This document shows positions 54,500 through 63,364 of a stretch of 64,000 bases of DNA, piece after piece; within the stretch, counting starts at the first letter, position 1, and each line of letters begins with the position of its first letter. The notes beneath the pieces were generated by a model. The model saw nothing but the letters and a program-made list of their open reading frames with translations. It had not been told where the DNA came from and ran no database searches. Source of the DNA: Variovorax sp. HW608 (GTDB lineage Bacteria; Pseudomonadota; Gammaproteobacteria; Burkholderiales; Burkholderiaceae_C); the NCBI RefSeq assembly GCF_900090195.1, contig NZ_LT607803.1, forward strand, positions 744,001-808,000. Direction: 5' to 3'. Made by a program: the position numbers and the translations under genes.

Positions 54500-56119
54500 A
54501 TGGCAACCCGATCCGCCGCACCCGCCGCGCCCAAACCGACACGCAGCGCGCAGTCGGGCGACGGCACCGGCGCGCTCGAAAAGGCGCTCGACGTGCTCGA
54601 CGCGGTCGGCTCGTCGCCGCAGGGACTGAGCCAGAGCGAGGTCGCAGAGCGGCTCGACCTGCCGCGCACCACGGTCTACCGGCTGCTCGCGACGCTCATC
54701 AACCGGGGGCTGCTTCGGCGCGATCCGCTGCGCAAGGTCTATTGCCTGGGCTTTCGCTGCTTCGAGATGGCGAAGCAGGCCTATGCCATGCCCGACCTCG
54801 TGGCCGCTGCGGCCGCCGAGTTGCGCGCGCTGCGCGACCTCACCGGCGAGACCACCTACCTCGCGACGCTCGACGGCCGCGAAGTCATCTCGCTCGAACG
54901 CTGCGACGGCGCGCACAGCCAGCGCTCGGCGGCTGCGCTTGGCGAAAGAAAGCCGCTCTACTGCACGAGCCAGGGCAAGGCCATCCTCTCGGCCATGCCG
55001 GACGAGGCGCGCGAAGCGATCGTGCGCGAGCTGACGCTCAAGCCGCTGACGCCGCTCACCATCACCGACCGCAGGCGGCTCTATGCCGAGCTGCGCATCA
55101 CCCGCGCGCGCGGCTATTCGATCGACGACGAGGAGATCGTGCTCGGCGTGCGCTGCGTCGGCGCGCCGGTCAAGGATTCGTCGGGCGAAGTGCGTGGCGC
55201 GATCAGCGTTGCGGGCCCGGCGTGGCGGCTGACGCGCGAGCGGCTGGAACTGCTCGGGCCCGAAGTGGCCGAGGCCGCGCGGCGCATCGGCGCGCAACTC
55301 TCTTCTTCCGCAGCACCCGCGAGCAACGATTCCGAAGCGACTGTCCGCGCGATACCGGGGCCGTGGGCATTCCATGGCGCGCATCCGGTCGTGACCAGCG
55401 ACGGCAGCGTCTACTGGTCCGATGTGCTCGCGCCCGCGGTGCGCGTCTGGGACGCGCAAGGCGATCGACAGCTTTTCGCCGCGGGTTCGCCGATCGTGGC
55501 CCTGCTTCGCGGCGAGCACGGGCTGATCGTGGTCAGCGAACAGGGCGCGATCGAATGGCGGGCCGGACACAGCACGCCGCATCCCTGGCCCGAAGGCAAG
55601 ACGCTCGCCGCATGCTTGGGCGCCGATGGCGTGATCTGGGTTGCCGTCGGCTTGCCCGAAGCCGGCACCGCGATCGGACAGCTAAAGCCGGATGGCCGAT
55701 TGAAGATCTTCTGGCGCATCGGCGAGCCTGTCGCCGCCCTGTGCTGCTGGGGCGAGGACGGCTCGGTCTTCGCGACCGTGCCGCAATCCGGCGCGATCCT
55801 CGTGATGACACCGGGGCAAAGCAGCGTGAGGCGGCTCGCCACGGTGCCGCGCGGTTCAGGCCGCCTGGGCGGCCTCGCGTTCGACGACCAGGGCGGCATC
55901 TGGACCGCGCTCTGCGACGGCTGGTCGGTGGTGCGCTTCACGATGGAAGGACAACTCGATCGCGTCATCGGATTGCCGGTGCCCTGCGCGACCGACGTCG
56001 CCTTCGTGAAGCGCGAGGGATCGCGCGAGCTCGCGATCACTACCCAGCGGCAGAGCGTGCCGCTCGACACCCTGTCGACCGCGCCGATGTCCGGCCAGTT
56101 GCTCGTGGCGCGGCTCTGA
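54500..56119 (+). CDS. IclR-type regulator fused to an SMP-30-like propeller
   Basis: A 539-residue fusion. Residues about 25-90 are the IclR winged helix (ALDVLDAVGSSPQGLSQSEV, LPRTTVYRLLATL). Residues about 90-265 are the IclR effector domain (CTSQGKAILSAMP, RGYSIDDEEIVLGVRC). From about 285 to the end is an SMP-30/gluconolactonase-like propeller (VTSDGSVYWSD, LAFDDQGGIWTALCDG). The metal-ligand Glu (LGEGP-type) and Asp (PDG) of true lactonases appear lost (HGAHPVV, RLGGLAF). The propeller is therefore more likely a second ligand sensor than an enzyme. It probably controls the divergent eight-gene operon. Confidence 0.9.
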   Translation: MATRSAAPAAPKPTRSAQSGDGTGALEKALDVLDAVGSSPQGLSQSEVAERLDLPRTTVYRLLATLINRGLLRRDPLRKVYCLGFRCFEMAKQAYAMPDLVAAAAAELRALRDLTGETTYLATLDGREVISLERCDGAHSQRSAAALGERKPLYCTSQGKAILSAMPDEAREAIVRELTLKPLTPLTITDRRRLYAELRITRARGYSIDDEEIVLGVRCVGAPVKDSSGEVRGAISVAGPAWRLTRERLELLGPEVAEAARRIGAQLSSSAAPASNDSEATVRAIPGPWAFHGAHPVVTSDGSVYWSDVLAPAVRVWDAQGDRQLFAAGSPIVALLRGEHGLIVVSEQGAIEWRAGHSTPHPWPEGKTLAACLGADGVIWVAVGLPEAGTAIGQLKPDGRLKIFWRIGEPVAALCCWGEDGSVFATVPQSGAILVMTPGQSSVRRLATVPRGSGRLGGLAFDDQGGIWTALCDGWSVVRFTMEGQLDRVIGLPVPCATDVAFVKREGSRELAITTQRQSVPLDTLSTAPMSGQLLVARL

Positions 56120-56146
56120 CTGTTGGCGATGCGCTTGCGCGCCTCG

Positions 56147-57811
56147 TCACTCCGACCCGCCAGCGGGGTCGTCATCCCCGCCGCGGATCTCCAGGCCCGG
56201 CAGAACCTGGGTGCCCTCGCGCTGGACAGCCACCAGCTTGCGCGGATCGAGTCCGAGCGTCTTCAGGATGGTCGGCGCCACTTGCATGTTGGTCACCGGC
56301 GTGTCGATCACCTTCTTCGCGAGGTGCGGATTCGAGAGCACGAGCAGCGTGTTCGTGTCGTCGTCGGCAAACCCGCCGTGCTCGGACAGCTTGCGTGCGC
56401 TCGTGCTGTAGATCGTGCCCGGCACCGGTTGAATGATGATGTCGGGCACGCGGCCCGCTGCCGGGTCGCCCCAGATCGCCTTCAAGGCCGCGTCGTGATA
56501 GAGCGTCTGGATCCTGGTGGAATTGACGCCGGCCTGATCGGCGCCCAGGATCGATACCGCCTTGGCCGCATCGGCATGGCTCTTCAGCCAGATGAGCGAA
56601 ACATCGTCGGCCGTTTCCAGGGCGACCGGCACGCCGCCATTGGCGAGCAGGTCCGCGGGGTCGCTCACGTCCGCCGTTGCGTACGCGTTCGAGGAACCCT
56701 TGAGCATATGCAGCTTGCCGACATCGATCGGCGACTGGCCGTGCTTTGCGCCGACGATGAACAGCGTCGAGTTCAGCAGATGCCTCGATTTGAGCGCCTC
56801 GTACATCTGCCTCAGCGAGGCATCGACGAAATCGAGCGATTGCGCCAAGGGCTGCGTCGGATCGGCAGCGGCATCGACATAGCCGCCGCGGGCCGTGGCG
56901 CCACCTTCCATCGCATGCGTCACTTTCTGCGCGACGCTGACCGCCTGGAAATTCATGCCGAAGATCGCGGGCACGCCGACCTTCTTCGTTCCGGTCTGGT
57001 CGAGGCCGTCGATCCAGTTCAGCACCACCTTCACCTTGAAGCCGTCATAGCCCCGGGTATAGGTCGGATCGGTCGTCCAGTCGGCGCTGGCAGGGGCGCC
57101 CGGAAAGCCGTTGGTCTGCAGCGAGGTGGAGTTGATCTCGGGGGCGTAGAGCTCGTCCAGCCCGCGGCCCGACGGACCGTTGAGGATCTCGTAGGCCGGG
57201 TGCTTGTCGGACCATGCCGTGCGCAGGCCGGCCTCGTGGATGACCTCGAAGATCGTGTTGGTCCCGTTCTTCATGTAATCGTGCGGCCAGACGGCCACGC
57301 ACCCGCTCGCGGTCTTGCGCAGCGACAGATTGGCAGGGTTGATGTGCGGGTTGCGCGGGTCGAAGGGGGCGCCTGCCGGCGGCAGGCCGCCATCGAGCCG
57401 GGTCAGGTCCCAGTCGAGCGCTTCGAAATTGCTCACCTCGGTGCCGGGCGTCCCGGTGCAGTTGCTCCCGGGCGGGTACAGGGTGGCGTCGTAGCTGTCG
57501 TCGTAGAAGACGCCATGGGTGATCGGCGAGCCGCCGGTTGCAAAGGCGAGCAGGCCGGGGAACGAGTCCGAAGGCTTCGAGCTCGAGGCATGCGTGTACT
57601 CGACGCCATGGCGGGCCAGCTTCGCGAAGGTCGAGTTCGGATGGGCCTTGATGTAGTTGGACAGGTCGGCTTGATGCATGCCGTCCACGCTGATGAGCAG
57701 GACGTGCATCGGCTGATCGTCTCGCGCGAGGGCAGGCGCTGCGCCGAGCGAACCTACGAGTGCGGCTACCGCGAAAGAGATCGCGCTGCCAGTGACATGA
57801 CTTCTTTTCAT
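56147..57811 (-). CDS. exported type I phosphodiesterase/alkaline-phosphatase-superfamily protein
   Basis: A 554-residue secreted protein with a signal peptide (hydrophobic ISFAVAALVGSLGAAPALA). The alkaline-phosphatase-fold phosphodiesterase pattern is visible: metal Asp in LLISVDGM, a SDSFPG segment with Ser where the nucleophile Thr/Ser is expected, ITHGVFYDD, and a late SEHGGFADDDTNTLLV motif. In the usual S-D-H-G-M region the sequence is AKHGQSPID, so one metal ligand may differ. The substrate is unknown. It is convergent with the IclR fusion gene. Confidence 0.85.
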   Translation of the reverse strand: MKRSHVTGSAISFAVAALVGSLGAAPALARDDQPMHVLLISVDGMHQADLSNYIKAHPNSTFAKLARHGVEYTHASSSKPSDSFPGLLAFATGGSPITHGVFYDDSYDATLYPPGSNCTGTPGTEVSNFEALDWDLTRLDGGLPPAGAPFDPRNPHINPANLSLRKTASGCVAVWPHDYMKNGTNTIFEVIHEAGLRTAWSDKHPAYEILNGPSGRGLDELYAPEINSTSLQTNGFPGAPASADWTTDPTYTRGYDGFKVKVVLNWIDGLDQTGTKKVGVPAIFGMNFQAVSVAQKVTHAMEGGATARGGYVDAAADPTQPLAQSLDFVDASLRQMYEALKSRHLLNSTLFIVGAKHGQSPIDVGKLHMLKGSSNAYATADVSDPADLLANGGVPVALETADDVSLIWLKSHADAAKAVSILGADQAGVNSTRIQTLYHDAALKAIWGDPAAGRVPDIIIQPVPGTIYSTSARKLSEHGGFADDDTNTLLVLSNPHLAKKVIDTPVTNMQVAPTILKTLGLDPRKLVAVQREGTQVLPGLEIRGGDDDPAGGSE

Positions 57812-57958
57812 CTCCAGGGCTCCTTCAGTGCGTGTTGAACTTGCCGAGAACGAGACCGGAGTCGCATCCGCGGTCGACGCAATCTAGGCACGCCCCGTGG
57901 CACAACAATGACACACGAAATCAGTCGATGGAGTCAGCCTCCGTTCATCGTGAAAGGC

Positions 57959-58306
57959 TTATGGCGTGCCCAATGGAATGAAGGGCGCGCTGCAGTCGTG
58001 GATGCTGACGCGCACCTTCTGGCCGACATACGGCGGCGGATCCGACGGCTGCACGAGCCTTCCGATGGAGCGGCTGTGAACCCCCGCACCGTGATAGCGC
58101 GCCACGGCGAAGGGTGCATCCGAGACGACGCCGGCGCTGCAGTCCACGTCCGCCACGGCGGCGAGTGCCGCCTGGCTTCCGAGGCCCACGACCACCGCTT
58201 CATGCCAGCCCGGCGTCGCCTTTCCGAAGACACCCGACCCGGCGCACCCCGAGATGACGAGCATCACGACCGGCATCGCCACGCGACGCATCCTGGGCAG
58301 CTTCAT
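57959..58306 (-). CDS. small predicted lipoprotein
   Basis: A 115-residue protein with a lipoprotein signal (MRRVAMPVVMLVISGC, lipobox ISGC) starting at the ATG at 58306. Mature sequence features are two further Cys residues (DVDCSAG and IHDCSAP), possibly a disulfide. No family is recognised. It lies between RidA and the phosphodiesterase gene on the same strand. Confidence 0.7.
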   Translation of the reverse strand: MKLPRMRRVAMPVVMLVISGCAGSGVFGKATPGWHEAVVVGLGSQAALAAVADVDCSAGVVSDAPFAVARYHGAGVHSRSIGRLVQPSDPPPYVGQKVRVSIHDCSAPFIPLGTP

Positions 58307-58319
58307 CCCGCCCCCGGTC

Positions 58320-58703
58320 TCAGGGCGTCGCCGCGGGCACATTGCCGATGGCCGCCACCACCTGGATCTCGATGCGGTACTCGGAGTCGATCAGCTTGGC
58401 GCCCACCGTGGCGCGTGCCGGTGAATGGCCCTTTGGCACCCACTCGTCCCAGATCGCGTTCATGGCCGCGTAGTCGCCCACCGTGCGCAGATAGATGGTC
58501 GCGCTCACCACGTGCTCACGGGTCGCGCCCTCGCGGGCCAGCAGTTCGTCGATGCGCTTCAGGACCTGACGCGCCTGACCCGAGAGGTCGAGCGACGCGT
58601 TTTCGGCCACCTGCCCCGAGAGGTAAAGCAGGCGCGCCGTGCCCAGGTCGACAACGACCATCTCGCTGAACCGGGGCCCCATCTCGTGTCTGATGATGTT
58701 CAT
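58320..58703 (-). CDS. RidA/YjgF-family protein
   Basis: A 127-residue RidA-superfamily protein with the typical YLSGQVAENASLDLSGQARQVLKRIDELLA, TIYLRTVGDYAAMNAIWDEW and a C-terminal ARATVGAKLIDSEYRIEIQVVA. The Arg in ARATV matches the carboxylate-binding Arg of active RidA, which hydrolyses reactive imines/enamines. The ATG at 58703 begins the usual length; upstream in-frame residues lie in non-coding DNA. It is in line with the RND efflux genes but probably unrelated in function. Confidence 0.9.
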   Translation of the reverse strand: MNIIRHEMGPRFSEMVVVDLGTARLLYLSGQVAENASLDLSGQARQVLKRIDELLAREGATREHVVSATIYLRTVGDYAAMNAIWDEWVPKGHSPARATVGAKLIDSEYRIEIQVVAAIGNVPAATP

Positions 58704-58734
58704 CTTGAGTGTCTGGAAAAAAATGCGCGGAGGA

Positions 58735-60258
58735 TCAACGGGGCGCCGAGGCGTCGGCAAGCGCATCCTGCCGATTCCACCAGCCGCCCCCGAGTGCCGC
58801 AAAGAGCGCGGCCGTGTCGCTCAGGCGCGCGGCGCGCGCCTGGACAAGATTGAGAACGGCCTGTTGCCAGACCTGTTCCGCCTGGAGGACGGAAAGCGCG
58901 CTGGTATCGCCGAGCCGGAACTGCTCGCGAGCTCGCTTCAGGCTCCTCGACGCAGCGCTCTCGGCGTTGAGGGCCGCCTGCAGTGCGCGCGTGTCCACAT
59001 TGACGGCATCCAGCGCGTTGGCCACGTCCTGGAATGCGCCCAGCACCGTCGCGCGGTACTGGGCCGCGCTCTGGTCGAAGGCCGCTCGCGCCGCCGCCTC
59101 GCGATGCTTCAAGGTTCCGCCGTCGAACACCGGCTGCGTCACGCTGGCGGCGAGGGTCCAGAAGACCGATGAAGAGGTGAACAGGTCGTGGAACGCGAAG
59201 GCCGAGCTCCCGTAGGCATTGACGCCGAGCAGCACGTTGGGAAGCCTCGCCGCCACGGCCGCCCCGATGGCGGCGCTTGCGGCGTGCATCTGTTCCTCGG
59301 CGGCGCGCACGTCAGGGCGGTGCTCGACCAATGTCGACGGCAGGGTGAGCGGAAGCTCGCCCGGCAGCTCGATCGCCTCGAGCTCGAAGTGCGTATCGAC
59401 ATCATCGGCAGGGTAGCGCCCGGCCAGCGTGAGAAGCAGGTTGCGCTCAACCGCGAGTTGCTTGTCGATCGGGGGCAGCGTCGCCTCGCTGGCCGCCAGC
59501 GCGGCCTTTTGCGCGTCCACGTCGGCCAGCGAGGCCTGGCCGAGCTGCTGCTGGCGGATGAACTTCTGCAGGATATCCTTCTGCATCGCGATGATGGCCA
59601 GCGTCGCGGCGCGCTGGCCGCGCAGCGACGCCTCGGTGATCGCGGCGACCACCACGTTCGAGCTCAGCGTCAGGTTGTTCGCCTCCAGCTGGAAGCGCTG
59701 CATCTCGGCCTCGGCCTTGGCACCTTCCACGGTGCGCCGCGTGCCGCCGAAGACGTCGGGCGCGTAGCTCACGGTCACCTGTGCGGTATGGAGGGTGTAG
59801 TACGTGGCGTTGCTGGATACCGGGCTTGCCAGCGTTTGCGCCACGCGTTGCCGGATCGGCGAGTACTGCAGCGCGACGCTCGGCCAGTAGGCGCCCCCGG
59901 CCGCGAGCGCGTTCTCGTTGGCGGCGCGCAGCGCGGCCTGCGCCGCCTCGACACCCGGGTTGTGCGCGAGGCTGTCCTTGACCCAGGCGTTCAGGGGCTC
60001 GGAGTGAAAGAGCTCCCACCACTGCTGCGGGATGTCTTTCGATTGCTGCAGTTGCTGCGGCTTCACTTCGGGCACGCCGGGTTCGGGCGGCGGACGCAGC
60101 GGCTCGATGGGCTGCGGCCTGGCCACGTAGCGCTCGGGCGTGCCGAGCTCGGGTCGCACGTAGTCCGGACCCACCGCGCATGCCGCGAACAACGCGGCCG
60201 AGGCGACTGCTGACAGGCGCCACAGGCCGGACAGCGATTGGAGGGGCATCTTCTTCAT
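58735..60258 (-). CDS. outer-membrane efflux lipoprotein (OprM/NodT type)
   Basis: A 507-residue TolC-like channel subunit. The lipobox AACA ends a hydrophobic signal (ALFAACAVGPDYVRP, the classical NodT opening). Two TolC repeats follow, with WWELFHSEPLNAWV and the late FQDVANALDAV. It is the last gene of an adaptor-pump-channel set on the minus strand and would form the outer-membrane exit. Confidence 0.93.
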   Translation of the reverse strand: MKKMPLQSLSGLWRLSAVASAALFAACAVGPDYVRPELGTPERYVARPQPIEPLRPPPEPGVPEVKPQQLQQSKDIPQQWWELFHSEPLNAWVKDSLAHNPGVEAAQAALRAANENALAAGGAYWPSVALQYSPIRQRVAQTLASPVSSNATYYTLHTAQVTVSYAPDVFGGTRRTVEGAKAEAEMQRFQLEANNLTLSSNVVVAAITEASLRGQRAATLAIIAMQKDILQKFIRQQQLGQASLADVDAQKAALAASEATLPPIDKQLAVERNLLLTLAGRYPADDVDTHFELEAIELPGELPLTLPSTLVEHRPDVRAAEEQMHAASAAIGAAVAARLPNVLLGVNAYGSSAFAFHDLFTSSSVFWTLAASVTQPVFDGGTLKHREAAARAAFDQSAAQYRATVLGAFQDVANALDAVNVDTRALQAALNAESAASRSLKRAREQFRLGDTSALSVLQAEQVWQQAVLNLVQARAARLSDTAALFAALGGGWWNRQDALADASAPR

Positions 60259-60265
60259 CGGCTTC

Positions 60266-63200
60266 TCAACGATCGCGGCGGCGCATGCGCACGCCCCAGC
60301 CCCTGCTTTCGAAGATGCGCTCCATCGAGAAGAAGAGCGTGGGCAGGATGAACAGGGTCAGCAGCGTGGAGACCAGCAGCCCGCCGACGACGACGGTGGC
60401 GAGCCCGCGCTGCACGTCGGTGCCGACGCCGGTGGCGAGCGCGGCCGGCAGCATGCCGATCGATGCCACGGTGGCCGTCATGAGCACGGGCCGCAGGCGC
60501 TCGGTGGCGCCTTCGAGGACCGATTCCCGAAGGTCGAGGCCTTCGCCGCGCACGCGCCGGAAGTTCGCGACCATGATGATGCCGTTCTGGATCGAGACGC
60601 CGAACAGCGCGATGAATCCGACCGCAGTGGCCACGTTCAGCGTCTCGCCGGCCAGGTGCACGGTGATGAGGCCGCCCAGCATCGCCATCGGGACCACGCC
60701 GAGGACCAGCGCCACCTGCCGGACCTTGCCGAACTGGAAGAACAGCAGCACGGACATGATCGCCACGACGATCACCAGCGACACTGCAAGACGCGCCTGC
60801 GCGCGCTGCTGGTTCTCGAACTGCCCGGCCCACTGGAACCGGAACTTCGTCTTGTCGAACCTGATTTCGTCACCGATGCGCTTCTGGACCTCGACGAGGT
60901 AGGAGGCCAGGTCGCGGTCGCGGTTGTCGATCCGCACGGTGATCTGGCGTTCATTCATCTCGTGGGAGATCGTGGTTTCCCCCGTCTGCAGCCTGATGCT
61001 CGCGACCTGGGACAAGGGGATCTTCGCTCCCCCGGCTGCGTTGAGCAACAGCGCACCGATCGCCTCGGGATTGCCCTTGGCCGCACGGGGAACCTTTGCC
61101 GTCACGTTGTAGGTGCGGTCGTTGACGTACACGGTGATCACGGGGGCGCCGCCGATGCCGGTCGACACGAGGTTGGCGACGTCGTTCGCGCTGACGCCGA
61201 AGCGCGCGGCAGCCTCCCGGTCCAGCGTGATCACCACCTGCGGGATCGGCGGTTCCTGGAACAGGGAGGCCGATGCCGTCCCTCTCACGGTGCCGAGCAG
61301 CTGGACGATTTCCTTGCCGATGCGCCGGCTCTCCTTCAGGTCGTCGCCATAGATGCGCAGCACCAGCGGACTGTGTGCGCCACCGACGGCGTCGTTGACG
61401 CCGTCGATGATCGGCTGGCTGATCCCGACGTCGAATCCGGGCATCTTCGCGAAGCGCGCGTTCAGGGTGCGCACGAAGGAGGCCTTGTCCACGCCCTCGG
61501 GCCACTCGCTGTACGGCTTCAGTCCGACAGGGACTTCAACATGCGAGGGCGTCCACGGATCGGTGCCGTCGTCGTTCCGGCCGAGCTGCGTCACCACGAA
61601 CGAGACCTCGGGATACTCGAGCAGGACGTGCCGGAGTTCGCCTGCCATTTCGCTGCCCTTGTCGAGCGACACGCCTGGGGGCAGCTGGACCTGCAGCCAG
61701 AGGGCCCCTTCATCCATGTCCGGCAGGAACTCGCGCCCGGCCGTCGCACCCAGGATCAGGACCGCCGCCAGCGCCACTGCGCTCAGCAAGTAGGCGATCG
61801 CCGGCGTGTCCAGCAGATGCTGCAACACCCGGCGATAGCCGTTCGTGAGCCAGACGAGCGGCCTGTTCACGAAGATCTTGCGCGGCTCGCGCAACGCGAC
61901 GTAGGCCAGGCTCGGGATGAGCGTGAGGGCGCACAGCAATGCACCCAGCAGCGCAACACCCACGGTGAAGGCCATCGGCTTGAACAGCTTGCCCTCGGCG
62001 CGTTCGAAGGCGAACAGGGGGAAGTACGCCGTGATGATGATCAGGGTCGCGAAGAAGATGGGGCCCGACACATGGCTGACCGTCTCGAGAAGGTTGCCTT
62101 CGGTCAGGACGGCCTCGGGCTCTTCCTCGCGGCGGCGCAGGGTCGCCTCCATGACGACGATGGCACCGTCGACGATGATGCCGAAGTCGATCGCGCCCAG
62201 CGAGAACAGGTTGGCCGGTATCTTCGTGAGGTACATGACGATGAACACCGTCACGAGCGACATCGGAATCGCCACCGCGGCCACCAGGGCGCTGCGCGGG
62301 CTGCCGAGGAACAGCACCAGCACGATGGTGACCAGCAGCATGCCCTCCAGGACGGTGTGCGAGACCTTCTCCACCGTGAGCTTGACCAGGTCGTCTCGGT
62401 CGATGTAGGGCACGATCCTCACGTCCTGCTTTGCGAGTCCGGCCTGCAGTTCGTCGATCTTGGTGTGGACGGCTTCGAGCACGCGCGAGGGGTTCTCGTA
62501 CTTGAGCATGAGCACGATCCCGCTGACGGTGTCGGGGTTCGTGTCCTTGCCCAGGATCCCGCCTCGCTCCTGGTGCCCGAATTGCAGCCGGCCCAGGTCG
62601 CGCAACAGCACCGGCGATCCGCCGCTCTGCGTCACGACCACCGATGCGAGATCGTCCAGCGAATGCACGAGGCCGATGCCCCGGATGATGTAGCTCTGCT
62701 CGCCCCGCGCGATGCGCCCGCCCCCGCCATTGGCGCTGCTGTTGTTGATCGCGGTCACCACGTCGGCGAGCGTCAGTCCATGCGACTGCAGCTTGTTCGG
62801 ATCCACCTCCAGCTGGAATTCCTTCGTCAAGCCGCCGAAGTTGGTGACGTCCGCCACGCCGGGGACCTGGCGCAGCGCCGTGATCACCTTCCAGCGCTGG
62901 ATCTCCGACAGCTCCATCAGGTTCTTGGAGTCGGATTCGAGCGTGTAGCGGAAGATCTCGCCGGCCGGCCCGGTGAGCGGGCCGAGTCCGGGCGATGCGC
63001 CCGCCGGAAGGGTGACCGCAGCGATCCGTTCCGTCACGCGCTGGCGTGCGAAGTAGTCGTCCGTGCCGTCCTTGAACGTGAGCGTGATCAGCGACAGCCC
63101 GAAGGTGCTGCTCGAGCGGATCGACGCCAGTCCGGGCGTGTTGGCCAGCGCGCGTTCCAGCGGCGTGGTGATCTGCTGCTCGATCTCCTCGGAAGCCAGG

Positions 63201-63364
63201 CCGCCCGCCTGCGTGGTGACCTGGACGGTCACGTCGCCGAGGTCGGGGTAGGCCTCGACGGTCATCTGCGTCCATGCGTAGTAGCCGAAGATGACGAGCG
63301 CCACCGACATCGCCCAGACGAGGTGCCTGCGGCGAAAGAACTGCGTGATGATGAGATTAATCAT
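60266..63364 (-). CDS. RND efflux pump of the heavy-metal (CzcA/CusA) type
   Basis: A 1032-residue inner-membrane RND transporter. The membrane motif IDFGIIVDGAIVVMEA matches the DFG-x2-DGA pattern of heavy-metal-efflux pumps and differs from the multidrug AcrB type. The N-terminal AYPDLGDVTVQV and LPAGASPGLGPLTGPAGEIFRYTL are also CzcA-like. Its start overlaps the adaptor stop by 8 bp. The exported ion or compound is not known; no metal regulator is in view. Confidence 0.92.
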   Translation of the reverse strand: MINLIITQFFRRRHLVWAMSVALVIFGYYAWTQMTVEAYPDLGDVTVQVTTQAGGLASEEIEQQITTPLERALANTPGLASIRSSSTFGLSLITLTFKDGTDDYFARQRVTERIAAVTLPAGASPGLGPLTGPAGEIFRYTLESDSKNLMELSEIQRWKVITALRQVPGVADVTNFGGLTKEFQLEVDPNKLQSHGLTLADVVTAINNSSANGGGGRIARGEQSYIIRGIGLVHSLDDLASVVVTQSGGSPVLLRDLGRLQFGHQERGGILGKDTNPDTVSGIVLMLKYENPSRVLEAVHTKIDELQAGLAKQDVRIVPYIDRDDLVKLTVEKVSHTVLEGMLLVTIVLVLFLGSPRSALVAAVAIPMSLVTVFIVMYLTKIPANLFSLGAIDFGIIVDGAIVVMEATLRRREEEPEAVLTEGNLLETVSHVSGPIFFATLIIITAYFPLFAFERAEGKLFKPMAFTVGVALLGALLCALTLIPSLAYVALREPRKIFVNRPLVWLTNGYRRVLQHLLDTPAIAYLLSAVALAAVLILGATAGREFLPDMDEGALWLQVQLPPGVSLDKGSEMAGELRHVLLEYPEVSFVVTQLGRNDDGTDPWTPSHVEVPVGLKPYSEWPEGVDKASFVRTLNARFAKMPGFDVGISQPIIDGVNDAVGGAHSPLVLRIYGDDLKESRRIGKEIVQLLGTVRGTASASLFQEPPIPQVVITLDREAAARFGVSANDVANLVSTGIGGAPVITVYVNDRTYNVTAKVPRAAKGNPEAIGALLLNAAGGAKIPLSQVASIRLQTGETTISHEMNERQITVRIDNRDRDLASYLVEVQKRIGDEIRFDKTKFRFQWAGQFENQQRAQARLAVSLVIVVAIMSVLLFFQFGKVRQVALVLGVVPMAMLGGLITVHLAGETLNVATAVGFIALFGVSIQNGIIMVANFRRVRGEGLDLRESVLEGATERLRPVLMTATVASIGMLPAALATGVGTDVQRGLATVVVGGLLVSTLLTLFILPTLFFSMERIFESRGWGVRMRRRDR

